Assembly: GCF_021134715.1 (NCBI RefSeq)
Contig: NC_060025.1
Coordinates: 124,001-188,000, forward strand
DNA from: Daphnia pulex
Taxonomy: Eukaryota > Arthropoda > Branchiopoda > Diplostraca > Daphniidae
Reading direction: 5' to 3'
DNA length: 64,000 nucleotides
Below, piece after piece: positions 24,453-35,900 of this stretch (the first letter of the stretch is position 1; the number at the start of each line of letters is the position of its first letter). Both the position numbers and the translations under genes were made by a program. The notes beneath the pieces are model-generated. The model saw only the letters and a list, made by a program, of their open reading frames with translations, was not told the DNA's origin and made no database searches.

Positions 24453-25508
24453 ATGGAAGAAATTTTAAATATCAAAGCTGATGAAGTTAGGCTTGGATTG
24501 TTTCGAATAAGATGGATATTTAAAACCGATATGTTTTTGAGTCAAGTGCTGGGTACTCGCCAAGTGAAAACTCATCTATGTGGTTCCCGGTTTAATCATG
24601 TAGGCCTATTTAACTTGATATACTCTTTTCAACCTACGATTAACAAAACTAGGAAGTACACTGCCACACTAACAGTTGAAAACACAGCTTGCAAGACCGA
24701 TTTCTGTGAGAATGGTGGGAATTCTGAAAAATTGATAATACAGCAGCTGCCAGGATCTAATATAACAGATTGGAAAATTGACCCTCTTTACATGTGGTGC
24801 AATTGCTCTGGTTGGGATTTGACAGAAGCCTTTCATCTGATTAAGAAGAATTCAGTTGATTGGATTATATCATTGGAATGCGATTCACCGATCAAAGGCA
24901 TTATCCTATGGATAGACTTCGGAACGAACACCGCGGCCGAAATTAACATCCTTAACCGACTGGGTGAAATGTTCAACAACCAAACTAACTGTGACGTTCA
25001 TTTTCAATTCAAAGACTTGGAGAGCATCGGAGCTCATGCTAACATTTTGTCGACCGGGAGTCCTGTATTCGCTGCCATGTTCGGGTCCAGTTATTTGGAG
25101 TCGAAATCGAGAATAGTGATCATCGATGACATCGACCCCGAAGTTTTCAAGCAGTTGCTGATTTTTTTTTATACCGGCAAAGCTCCTAGATTGAATGAGA
25201 AGAACATCGTTCAACCGCTTTATGAAGTTGCAGATAAATATGGAGTTGTAATTCTGAAGAAAGAATGCATCAAAGTATTGCAGACACAACTGAGCACCGA
25301 GAACGCCATCGACATTTTGGTTTGGTCCGATTTCTTCTCTATAACGAATCTTTTTGAAATTGCCATGGAGTTTTTGTTGGAAAATTCCCGTGAACTTTGC
25401 TTTCAGCCTCAATGGATGAATTTCATGAAGAACCACCCGGAATTGTGTCTGCAGGCAAACCAGCGTATGGCAGCTCTGCTACCTCCATCGAAGAAACGTG
25501 CCATTTGA
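24453..25508 (+). CDS. SPOP-like MATH/BTB protein 4 (type B)
   Basis: 351 residues from ATG 24453 (MEEILNIKADEVRLGLFRIRW). Type B has a longer N-terminal half with a distinct Cys-containing segment (WCNCSGWDLTEAF), no Lys-rich linker, then BTB (TNCDVHFQFKDLESIGAHANILST, SPVFAAMFGSSYLES, FFYTGKAP) and 3-box/BACK-like tail (AIDILVWSDFFSITNLFEIAM) ending SKKRAI. It is the near twin of gene 6. Expected Cullin-3 adaptor. Confidence 0.85.
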   Translation: MEEILNIKADEVRLGLFRIRWIFKTDMFLSQVLGTRQVKTHLCGSRFNHVGLFNLIYSFQPTINKTRKYTATLTVENTACKTDFCENGGNSEKLIIQQLPGSNITDWKIDPLYMWCNCSGWDLTEAFHLIKKNSVDWIISLECDSPIKGIILWIDFGTNTAAEINILNRLGEMFNNQTNCDVHFQFKDLESIGAHANILSTGSPVFAAMFGSSYLESKSRIVIIDDIDPEVFKQLLIFFYTGKAPRLNEKNIVQPLYEVADKYGVVILKKECIKVLQTQLSTENAIDILVWSDFFSITNLFEIAMEFLLENSRELCFQPQWMNFMKNHPELCLQANQRMAALLPPSKKRAI

Positions 25509-25619
25509 AAACAAAACAATAGGTACTCTTTTCTTTTCTTACAAATATAATTAATTGTAAAGGTGACTAGAATTTTCCATTAACTAAGTTTTTGTATTCT
25601 TCCACAGAAAAAAAATTAT

Positions 25620-25985
25620 GCATCGTGAGCACTATATAGGTCTGGCTCGAAATTACTTTTGCTGTTTTAAATTTTTTTGCAGTTTGATTTTGTGTCAACT
25701 CTAAAGAAAAGAAAATCCTTAACTGGGATTACAGCTTGGTGTTGGAATTCGATCACTGTGCATGTCCAATTTCGCTTCAAGACGCACATAGTGCTTAGTT
25801 CATGCTCACGCTTACGTTATTATTATTTCGACGGCATTATTTGCATGATTCATTATTGTTATTATTCCTGTGTTCGTCAATTTGTATGCCGGAAATGCTC
25901 TCAAAATAAAGTAAGCCTCACTCCCCGTTTGTTTTTTGAAGCTGTCAATAAACACGACACAAAGAATTCAATCTTAGATCCTTTT
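25620..25985 (+). pseudogene. Decayed BTB gene copy
   Basis: Same kind of remnant as at 23690: short BTB-like pieces (HVQFRFKTHI, IPVFVNLYAGNA) in different frames with the same flanking wording, between genes 4 and 5. Clearly non-functional. Confidence 0.55.
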
Positions 25986-27135
25986 TTATAGCAGTCGATA
26001 CCATATGGTAATTCGCTTATAATTTTAATTTAATTAATTTCCATTTTTTCCACCTTACTTAACCAAATTGAGGATTAATGAGTTATCTAAACTAACTTGT
26101 TCGCTTTAACCAAAAAAGATAATAAACTTTAAATTAAAAGTGAATCATCAAAAAGAAATTTGGCCAAAACGGGCAAAACAGAAAAGGCGGAAAAGGTATA
26201 ATTTTTTTATTTGCTGTTTTTTACTAACGCCCTTATAAATTTGAGGATTTATATTGTCTCATTGTCTGCTCTTCAACATTGCTTGGTGGAAGGTGAGTGT
26301 AGAGTGTACGACGATCGTTCGAGACCCATTAGATTCTGCATTTCTTGCTACCATATGAAGAAGGGTGACTTCATTGAAAAATGTTATGTACTTCTATTAT
26401 GGGATTCAGGTCTGTTTTGATAAGGTTAAAACTCAAGAGTTTAATTGAATAAATTTTGCCCTACGCCATTCGCCATTACTCTCATGAAGCGATCATAATG
26501 CGGTTAGTCGTGTACAGGTGGCGCTAACGCTAATGAGATGAAAATGCTTAAATCGTCTTCTGCTTTTGTCGTGAATAGTGTGTAGTCGAGTGCGAGATAG
26601 ATAGTTACCAATAGTTACTGCTTCGATTAGTTGTGTTAAGCACTGGTAAAGCAGGAGTCCTTTACAAGTGTAATCAAGGAATTTTTTTTTTGTCTTGAGA
26701 ATGATTGCTGGGTGAGGCATTAAATTTTGTACAGTGGTACATACACCCAACATGTTTGACTTGTTGGCATGTTCGTTGAATTCCATCCAATTGACTAGAC
26801 TACATCAGCAGTAAAGTCACAATTTTCATCAATTGCTTTTTGAAATTTAGATTTGTCTACAGTTATGTGAATTATTTGATACTATTTTGGTGAATTTTGA
26901 ATTATGTGGTTTATTAGAATTTTTAGCTAAAAATTCTAAAACATTAATTTAAGATGGTATATGTAACATTGTACAATACTAATGATGTTTGTTGTGCTTA
27001 TAGGAAAACCATGAAATAATCGAAGATTTCCACTTAACTTCTCAAAATTCATCTCAAAAATTGCTTCTACAACACAGCTGGTGAAATAATTACGTGTCTG
27101 GTGTACTCTTGACCCTTGGTAATCCATCCATCATC
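25986..27135. other. Intergenic DNA before BTB gene 5
   Basis: Contains the duplicated 3'-flank unit (26030-26195) and a leader region homologous to those before genes 2 and 3 (for example the GTGGCGCTAA and TACAGGTGG surroundings near 26510 match 21615). No other gene was seen. Confidence 0.5.
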
Positions 27136-28179
27136 ATGACAGGCAAAGCAATGTCAGGCAAAGTGATAGTAAAAGAAGTTCGATTTGGATTATTTCGCGT
27201 CGTATGGAAGCTTTCATTTGAAAAGGGTAAAAACGTGAAATATCATCAACAATTTCTCCTTGAAGGCAGGAATTTCAAGATTTCTACGAGGAATACAGCG
27301 TATTCCAACTATGTCACACTTAAATGTATTTCTTGTAGCGACCATTCTGCTAGCCAACCTGAAGATGAGCAATCAAAATCGAAACGCATAAAAATAGAAG
27401 AAGAATCAGTTTTGCCCGAATTGAAAAATCTGTCAGATTCTGTCAAAGTTATGTATTCAGGCAAAAGCAGCAAAAGTGAACCTCAAACTGGAAATGACCC
27501 TATCAAATGGGAATTCTCTACATCCCAAATCCTATCAGGAAATAAGATCAGCATGATCGAGTTGTGGATCGACTTTGGGACGAACGAAGTAAATGAAAAA
27601 ATTGTTATCAACGGACTGTCAGAAATTTTGCACAACCAAACTCTGTGTGATGTGAAGTTCAAGTTCACAAACAGTGAAGAGATCGGGGCCCACGTTGCAA
27701 TCCTTACTGCCAGAAGTCCTGTTTTCGCTGCCATGCTTCAGTCGGATTTCGTTGAGTCAAAAACAAGAATTGTGAATATTGCCGACAGTGAAATGGACGT
27801 TTTCAAGGAAATGTTAGTCTACTTGTACACCGGTAAAGCTCCAAAGCTGACGGAAAACAACTTTACTCAGTCCGTTTACGAAGTAGCTGATAAATATGGC
27901 GTCAAATCCCTCCAAGATGATTGCGTCAACCTCCTTGTAACTCAACTGAGCAACAATAACGCTATGGAAGTGTTGGTCTGGGCACAATTCCATTCGCTTT
28001 CCAAGCTGTTTGAAAAGGCCTTGCGTTTTATTGCGAAAAATTCTGAGGAGCTCTGCTCTCAACCCGCTTGGTTGGATTTTATGAAGGATCATCCCAAATT
28101 GTGGCTGAAGATTAACCAGAGAATGGCCAACCTCATCGCCGAAGGATATGAAGTTGGATTGTTTTCAGATGAAGAATAA
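27136..28179 (+). CDS. SPOP-like MATH/BTB protein 5 (type A)
   Basis: 347 residues from ATG 27136 (MTGKAMSGKVIVKEVRFG). Type-A architecture: derived MATH-like N-terminal region, linker with KSKRIKIEEE, BTB (TLCDVKFKFTNSEEIGAHVAIL, SPVFAAMLQSDFVES, YLYTGKAP), 3-box/BACK-like tail. Compared with gene 3 the linker, the BTB core and parts of the tail share long identical DNA runs, while the first about 80 codons differ more. Confidence 0.85.
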   Translation: MTGKAMSGKVIVKEVRFGLFRVVWKLSFEKGKNVKYHQQFLLEGRNFKISTRNTAYSNYVTLKCISCSDHSASQPEDEQSKSKRIKIEEESVLPELKNLSDSVKVMYSGKSSKSEPQTGNDPIKWEFSTSQILSGNKISMIELWIDFGTNEVNEKIVINGLSEILHNQTLCDVKFKFTNSEEIGAHVAILTARSPVFAAMLQSDFVESKTRIVNIADSEMDVFKEMLVYLYTGKAPKLTENNFTQSVYEVADKYGVKSLQDDCVNLLVTQLSNNNAMEVLVWAQFHSLSKLFEKALRFIAKNSEELCSQPAWLDFMKDHPKLWLKINQRMANLIAEGYEVGLFSDEE

Positions 28180-29784
28180 TTTGCACTATTTTGGGTAAGA
28201 CGTATGAGATTCTTATTTTTGACTTTAACCATTGAATTAAAATTGTTTTATTGGTTTCGTCTAGGTTATGTGAAGTTTCAACTTAGGAATCTATAAAGTT
28301 GAATGAAAACAGTGCTTTTGTCACGAAAACTCGGAATTGTTAGCGTCTGATTTTAGTCATAAAGTTAATTTCCTTTTATCTTACTTAACCAAGTTGAACA
28401 TTAATATTATCATCTAAATTTACTTGTTTGCTTTTACCAAAAAAGGTAAATAAACGTAAATGTGAAGTGATTTCAAAAAGTTTAAAATTTGGCAAAACAG
28501 AAAAGGTATTATCCGAGGTAATGTTTTTGCTTTGGCGTCTTTTTAAACCTGATTGTTTGCTACCAAATTTGTACAGAATGGTTGATTTGGACGATCGTGA
28601 TTCCACTGAGATCCAAAATTGCCCTCGAAATTTTAGGTCTCTTCTCAAATTCACTCCATCCAAAAGTTGTTTGAAAATGCCACCCAATTTGTTGGGAAGA
28701 AGTTAAGTATATGCCCCCTACCATTTTTACGTTGAATGAAAACAAAACCCAAAAGTTCCCGAGTAGTGTTTATATAATTTTGGTCGTTTGATAATAACTC
28801 AAGTCGGCAAACTTGTTTTGTTTCTATATTTTTATACTAGCGTTCAGTTTAGAAATGAAACCATGTTAAACCTTCCATTTTAATCAAATTAACAAAGGTC
28901 TTGAATCTTGATAATTAAGAGGTCCCAGGTCTTCTCTGCAATCGTACATTTCAAATCTACTTGAAACAATGTCACAACATTATTTATACGATCGTTAGCA
29001 ATGTTCGTTTTTTAGATTAAAGGAGTTGAGCTCTGGCTCTTGTGTTGGACTTGGAATTTTATGGCGTGGATTTCAGTTTATCGCTTCTTTTAGAATCTCC
29101 TACGAAGTTAGATTTCTTTATACTGATACGTATTAATACCCATTTTTATTTCTCCTTCACTTTAAAAGTAACCTTGTACAACATGGCCATGCACCCTTAA
29201 TTGATTAAGACTAACAGGAATTCGTCGCTGCAAATCGATAACCATTTCCCCCGACAGTTTTTTTCCATTAGCGGAAAAATAAGTAGCCTACCGTAACAAT
29301 TTGATTTTGTTCGTTTGTGAAAATAATTTCATTTTCATTAGGTGTTTCTAAGTCATGGTTGTAAAGATACGCACTCGTCGTTTTTTTATGCTGTCAATAA
29401 ATACGGCATCAGGAATTCAAGAGCCCTTCTTTTTTATAGAAGAATTAAAAACAAAAAAGTTCTCGATACCTTATGCTACTTCCATCACCAGATGGCATGT
29501 TTGGTTGTTGGGTTTGTTTGGCCGGCAATAACCGCTTGATGAGGTAACCAAGGCCATATTGGCATGTGTTAATTTGTGTTTACTATCCTAATTAATTATA
29601 CAACACAAGTAATAATTAGAATTTAAGCTCAACTATTTTCTGTTCAGATATCTAGTGTAACTATATTTATTTCTTTTTTCTACCCAGGTAAAATTATACG
29701 TCGATCAGCGATTTTGACTACTCCAAATCTTGAAGAAATAACAAAAGTTGCATTTGGGTACTACTTACCACTCAAGTCAATGAA
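28180..29784. other. Intergenic DNA between BTB genes 5 and 6
   Basis: Holds another 3'-flank unit (28360-28510) and, near 29335-29460, a short remnant sharing wording with the decayed copies upstream of gene 4 (CACCAGATGGCATGTTTGG, TTATAG). Open frames at 28428-28706 match no family and look accidental. Confidence 0.5.
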
Positions 29785-30837
29785 ATGGAAGAACTATTAA
29801 ATGTCAAGGCTGAGGAAGTTAGGCTTGGATTGTTTCGTATAAGATGGACATTTCCAACCAATATGGTACACAGTCAAGTGGGTACTTACAAAGAAGAGAC
29901 TCGTCTATGTGGTTCCCAGATTAATCATGTATTCAACTTGATATACTCTTTTCAACCTACGATTAACAAAACTAGGAAGTACACTGCCATACTTACAGTT
30001 GAAAAGACAGCTTGCAAGATGGATTTCTGTGAGAATGGTGGGAATGCTGAAAGATCGATAATACAGAGTCAGCAGATGCTGGGATCTAATATCACAGATG
30101 GGAAAATTGACCCTCTTTACATGTGGTGCTATTGCTCTGGTTGGGATTTGACAGAAACCTATTATCTGATTAAGTATAATTCAGTTGATTGGAATCTAAC
30201 ATTAATGTGCGATTCTCCGATCAACGGCATTATCCTATGGATAGACTTCGGAACGAACACCGCGGCCGAAATTAACATCCTAAACGGACTGGAAGAAATG
30301 TTCAACAAGCAAACTAACTGTGACGTTCATTTTCAATTCAAAGACTTGGGGGGCATCGGAGCTCATGCTAACATTTTGTCGACCGGGAGTCCTGTATTCG
30401 CTGCCTTCTTCCGGTCCAGTTATTTGGAGTCTAAATCGAGAATAGTGATCATCGATGACTTCGACCCCGAAGTTTTCAAGCAGTTGCTGATTTTTTTGTA
30501 TACCGGCAAAGCTCCCAGATTGAAAGAGAAGAACATCGTTCAACCGCTTTATGAAGTTGCAGATAAATATGGAGTTGTAATTCTGAAGAACGAATGCATC
30601 AAAGTATTGCAGACACAACTGAGCACCGAGAACGTCATCGACATTTTGGTTTGGTCTCATTCCTTCCCTTTACCGAATCTCTTTGAAATTGCCATGGAGT
30701 TTTTCTTGGAAAATTCCCGTGAACTTTGCTCTCAGCCTCAATGGATGAGTTTCATGAAGAACCACCCGGAATTGTGTCTGCAGGCAAACCAGCGTATGGC
30801 AGCTCTGCTACCTCCATCGAAGAAACGTGCCATTTGA
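29785..30837 (+). CDS. SPOP-like MATH/BTB protein 6 (type B)
   Basis: 350 residues from ATG 29785 (MEELLNVKAEEVRLGLFRIRW). Twin of gene 4 in architecture and C-terminus (PPSKKRAI). BTB core TNCDVHFQFKDLGGIGAHANILST, SPVFAAFFRSSYLES, FLYTGKAP. Genes 3-4 and 5-6 appear to be two copies of one A-B segment, with start-to-start distances of 4852 bp (A to A) and 5332 bp (B to B). Confidence 0.85.
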   Translation: MEELLNVKAEEVRLGLFRIRWTFPTNMVHSQVGTYKEETRLCGSQINHVFNLIYSFQPTINKTRKYTAILTVEKTACKMDFCENGGNAERSIIQSQQMLGSNITDGKIDPLYMWCYCSGWDLTETYYLIKYNSVDWNLTLMCDSPINGIILWIDFGTNTAAEINILNGLEEMFNKQTNCDVHFQFKDLGGIGAHANILSTGSPVFAAFFRSSYLESKSRIVIIDDFDPEVFKQLLIFLYTGKAPRLKEKNIVQPLYEVADKYGVVILKNECIKVLQTQLSTENVIDILVWSHSFPLPNLFEIAMEFFLENSRELCSQPQWMSFMKNHPELCLQANQRMAALLPPSKKRAI

Positions 30838-31278
30838 AAATCGAACAAGACTCTCTTTTCGTTTCCTTACAAAGACAATTTTGTAGTGCCCTGAATGTTT
30901 CATTACAATTCAGTTATGTGTATTCTTGAAATCTTGACCCAGAAAATAAAACATGCATCCCGTTTTTAAATCAACCATGTTCGATTGCAATTTATTTTTA
31001 AAATAGAAAAATGGGCGATAAAGATAATTATTAAATGGAAAATTTACTAAAACAGCCAAAATTAATAATGAAAATAGATGAAATAATATGCTTTTTTTGC
31101 AATTCAATGCTGTTTTTTAAATATGGCAACACTGAGACCTCTGGCTAAGACTCGTCTTGTCGTCCATCTAGAAAATATTGGCAAAAACGTTTCTTTGGTG
31201 TCGATTCCAGTCCAGGTTATCTCTTTTTGTGACAATTCAATTCAGATTTACCAAGATTATTAGTGTCATAACTTCAGA

Positions 31279-31606
31279 ATGAACAAAAAAATGAGCGACA
31301 ATGGGCTGACTAATGTAGAAGAAGTGCGTCTTGGATTGTATCGTGTGAACTGGAGTTTTTCTGCTAAAATGAAGACAAATGTGGGGGCGTACACAACTGT
31401 GTTTGCACTTCGTGGATCCCAGTTTGGTCGCATTTACATAATCACTTACGATTTCCTTTGCAAGACTTTTAATGAAATGGAGCCTTATTATTTCTCCTTC
31501 ACTTTAAAAGAATATTCATCTAGCGAAAGTGATTCAAGTTATTCTCAATTGACTGGAGTGGGAGTTCAAGCTGCACAACCATCAGAGCCAAAACGCCAAA
31601 AGATTG
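31279..31606 (+). pseudogene. 5' half of SPOP-like BTB gene 7, cut by a MULE insertion
   Basis: Starts MNKKMSDNGLTNVEEVRLGLYRVNWSF, the array N-terminal signature, and carries most of the MATH-like region (109 codons) up to PKRQKI. The MULE begins right after base 31606 and the frame stops two codons into it. The 3' half resumes at 38613. Taking the element out and keeping one copy of the 11-bp target gives a continuous 377-residue frame, similar in length to the neighbours. As it stands the gene is interrupted unless the element is removed from the transcript. Confidence 0.85.
31596..31606. repeat. Target-site duplication, left copy
   Basis: CCAAAAGATTG, identical to the copy at 38602-38612. 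It lies within the coding sequence of BTB gene 7 (codons Q-K-I). Confidence 0.9.
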
Positions 31607-31614
31607 GGTAAAAT

Positions 31615-31715
31615 CTATTGCACTCCGGAGTCCGGAGCGCTCTAGTGTCAAAAGTGGCTATTGCACTCCGGAGTCCGGAGTCCTCTAGCGTCAAAAGTGG
31701 CTATTGCACTCCGGA
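31615..31715. repeat. Left terminal inverted repeat of the MULE
   Basis: Two full 43-bp direct units (31615-31657 and 31658-31700, each opening CTATTGCACTCCGGAGTCCG) plus the first 15 bases of a third. Inverted match at 38495-38595 with only a few mismatches. Confidence 0.92.
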
Positions 31716-32013
31716 AAGGAAATATGTAGTACTTTCATTTGGCGACCGATGGCATTCTGTTTCTGTGTTTTGAAATTTGAATGGATTAGATTTGAATTCT
31801 TTGGAAATTCAAATAAAATGTATTTATAACAATCAAATATATTTGAATCTCAATAATAAATAGAAATAGTCAGTGTATAGAAGGAACTTTTATTTCGTTA
31901 TCGTTAACTTAGCTAGAGTACAATGTCCAACATTGAATCAGTACCTTACAATTCAAATTGTAAATATTTATAAACATTTCAATTCAGGGTGATATTTCTT
32001 GTTAACCAAACAG

Positions 32014-32420
32014 GTTGTTAAACACGCTATAAACGCACGACATAGTGAGTCACCCTCTGTCGCCCCCTTACTTGCCTGAAGGTCGAGCCGGAGTTCTCAG
32101 AACGGGGCTTCGAGGGGTTCTTTGTGACCTTTAAACGCATTGACCAACAACTCACTATTTCTGCTGATTGATTCACACGTAACGTGTGATTCAGCTATAT
32201 TACACAGAGATCATTATATTCAAAGTATAAATTTATGTTGTTAAACACGCTATAAACGCACGACATAGTGAGTCACCCTCTGTCGCCCCCTTACTTGCCT
32301 GAAGGTCGAGCCGGAGTTCTCAGAACGGGGCTTCAAGGGGTTCTTTGTGACCTTTGAACGCATTGACCAGCAACTCAAGATTTCTGCTGATTGATTCACA
32401 CGTAACGTGTGATTCAGCTG
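32014..32420. repeat. Left subterminal direct repeat of the MULE (two units, 223-bp period)
   Basis: Two copies of an about 183-bp unit start at 32014 and 32237 (GTTGTTAAACACGCTATAAA...). They are GC-rich in the middle (GCCTGAAGGTCGAGCCGGAG) and each ends in a perfect palindrome CACACGT-A-ACGTGTG within TTCACACGTAACGTGTGATT. Only a few single-base differences separate the copies. Possible transposase-binding or promoter module; that is inference. Confidence 0.85.
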
Positions 32421-32925
32421 ATTTCACGCTATAAACCATGCAATGCCCGTGTCTCTTATTCCAATAAACTAACAGCTAAACACGTCTTTCATATCTTGAA
32501 ACAAAACAATACAAAACTAAGTTAACATGCAGATGCAGTTTACTTTATTATAGTGAGTGTTATAATATCAAAAGACATTTTAACTGAATTGTGAGTGCGA
32601 AAAAATACTTGGTATTTTCGTGTTTAATTTCAATCGGTGCTTTGTCATCACATGAATGAACTGACAATGAAAAAGTAATTGATTTAAGAGGGGGAAAGAA
32701 TTGGCACATGGTGCGGCGTCAATCAAAGATCCTTTAAGAGCGGAATATGGAAGCGCCTTGTCCTTTGATGATGGATTGCTTTGGGTTCCAACGCCGCGGA
32801 GATAATCATAAACAAAGTTAACCACTCCTCTTTTTGGCTACCAGTATTTTGTAACATCTATCTCCCTTATATAATAATGTTGGAAAAAGAATATTCCTCA
32901 ATAGAGTTCAGTGCCTCATCTCAGA

Positions 32926-35900
32926 ATGTCGTTGCTAAAATCACTTGCCTTAAATCAGACTTTTGATAGTAATTCAGAGATTGTAGAGTTTATTAAGCAG
33001 TTAGAGACAGAAAATGTATATTTGCGTCGTGGTCATTGTGAGTCAATTAGTAGTTACAACAATGACCGAAGAAATCAAATCGTACTTGACGAAAAGTTTG
33101 AGTTTAAAAGAATTCAATACATGTGCCCTCATTTTGGTACTCACAAATCACGATCAAAGGGTTCACGACTGAACCAAAATGTGATGCCAAACAATTGTCC
33201 AGTGCAGATTAGATTTGTTTTTAATCCAGTTAGTGAAAAGTTTGAGATCAAGGTCTTGGAGTTGGAGCATAAAGACCACCCTGTTTCTGCGGAACATGTC
33301 AAGACCTATGCAAGAAAAAGGTAAGATTTACTTTTACATTGGTTTCCAAATTTCATTAATGTGCTAGAACTATTTACTTTACATTCCGTGTGATGTAATA
33401 AGGTTTTGTTGTATGTTCGATTAAATGATTGGATTTCATGTTATATATTTCCTGGAATGACCTTGTCGACCTTGTTGCACGTTATTACAGGCATATGAAT
33501 GACGAGGCCCTTAGTTTCGCCAACGGTGCGCTTTCTGCCGGCGCTCAACCGACTAAAATTCGCAAGATTCTGCAAGATAAATTCGGTTCCAATCTCATTA
33601 GCAAGGACCTGATTAATATGAAGCAGAAATTAATAGGTTAGCGAACACACTTAATTTTTGTAAAACCATTTTACTTGAACAAATCAAGGACAACTTTTTT
33701 CTGTCATTAGGGAATTTGGAAGACGATTGGAGCAATTCAGTTAGCTTTCTTGATAGTCTACAACAAGATCCAAACAACGTCGTCAAAGTGCTGCACGACC
33801 CGGAAGGAGAAGTCACCGCTATTTTCGTGCAGCTAGAAAAGCAACGCAAACTGTACAAAATGTACGGCAAAGTCGTCGAGGTAGACGGGACTTACAATAT
33901 TGATCAAGCTGGATTTGCGCTGTATCATTTGCTGATAGAAGACAATAATGGCGATGGTCAACCCGTAGCTATGTTCTTCATTAGAGAAGAGACAACGGAA
34001 GCGATTTCTGAATGCCTGCGAATATTTGCAGAGGTAATGACTGTCTAAATTAGATTTTAAGTGTTTCTTATAATCAAACTTGACTGTACCTACAGAATAA
34101 CGACGTCTCCATGACAAAAGTGACCATATCCGACAAAGACTGCGCTGAGATAGCCGCGTTGGAGAACTGCTTTCCTCATGGGGTTCACATCCTTTGTCAG
34201 TTTCACGCATTGAAGGCCGTAGACGTCTACATAAAGAAACCAAAGGACGGCGAACGCGTAGACAAAGAAAAAATCCACGAAATTATTAAACACTTTCGTG
34301 CGGCTATGTATGCTGAAACGCAGGCTGATTTTGAAACAGCAAAAGCGTACCTGTTGAAACAAGGTGAATCGATAGTTAAAGATAATCTATAGAATGTATT
34401 AAAAATGTGTACATACTTCATAGGTTCCGGACCAGGAAGTATTGCAGCATACTTCGAAAATAACTGGTTCAACATAGCCGACAAATGGAGTAACCTTGGA
34501 CGTCGAAATCTTCCAACGTTTGGTAACAATACCACCAATCGTCTTGAACGGTAAAACACGCTATTAAATTTTCATTTACATCACCGATAACTAAATACCT
34601 GAATTACATTTTAAGATTTCACCACACTATCAAGGATGTCCTCCAGAAAACCAAGCGATTGTCAGAAGTTCTCCGCAATTTAATAGACATCGTTTTGATA
34701 CGCCTTTCTGACCGAAAAATGAAACAGTGCATACGAGAGGTAAAATTCTCCAAGAAGGAAAAGCATCCGTTGATCAAAAAGTTTGCGGACACCATCTCCC
34801 CTTTTGCTTGGGGCCATCTCGAAGCAGAACTGAAAATAATGAAAGAGAATTACAACTTCGTACTTAATGAGGTTAATAAATTGTTTGTTATTTTTTTAAA
34901 TGGATCTAATTTATAAATTCTGCTTAGGAATCATCAACGTACCACATAGTTTCACGCTACACTACGTACAAATTGAAACAAGATCTCACTGGCTGCACGT
35001 GCAAGTTTTTCTTGGATTTTCAACTGCCTTGCCGCCACATTATCAACTTCCACATCAAAGAAAACACCGAAGTTCCAGTGGGATCATTTTCTAATCACTG
35101 GTTAAATGAATGTCTGGAGGTAAAGCAAAGTTAAAATGATTATCGATAACTAAATTTATTTTTTAAACATTTATTTGTTACAAGAATGATGCGGTCGTTT
35201 CCGCAAGCGTTTCATCGCCATCTGGAGTTCAGCGTCCGAAAAAGACCCGGCTGCGTGCAACGGGGAAAAGCCAATATATCATGGCCACTAACGTTTTCCG
35301 TAGGATGGCCGACACGATGAGTGGACTAGCAGCCTCCGACTTCGAAGTCCAATTGCACTTCTTCCTTAACATTCACAAATTAATGAAAGAGGGGAAACTC
35401 CTTCGAGTAATGGAAGACGAGAAGCAGGAGACCGAGAATCCTTCGAACAACTCACTGGTTGATTCTCCGACTGTTGCGGAACGTATTGAAACATCTACAG
35501 CAAGGACCAAGGCAAATATTTAAAACAATCGAACAAACATATGGTATTCTAACAAAAAATACCTTTATAGGTTTTTGCTCAACCTTGGGCATCGCTCCGT
35601 CTTCCCGTTGCCCCTGTTAAAAGAGGCAGGCCAAAACAGGACAAAGGATATTTTACTGCTTACAAAAAGAAGTCGAAGACAACGCGTGACGATGTTTCAG
35701 TGGTGGATCCAGATCCAGATGAGAAGAACGTGAAGCCTAGGAAACGATTGAGAACAGAAAACGTAAGCAAATGTCTTATACATCCTAACAATACGTATAA
35801 TAACTGTACTGTGTTTCTCACTTTTGTTTAGATGGGTGGAATTATGAGCAGAGAGATGGAGGAAGTGCTAATTTTGGCTGAGGAAGAAGAACACATGAAG

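Noticed and set aside
24906-25436. Long minus-strand frames antisense to the BTB domains (also at 30280-30660 and 22959-23237)
   Set aside because: They recur at the same place opposite each paralogue, as expected from codon bias of the sense strand. No independent domain.
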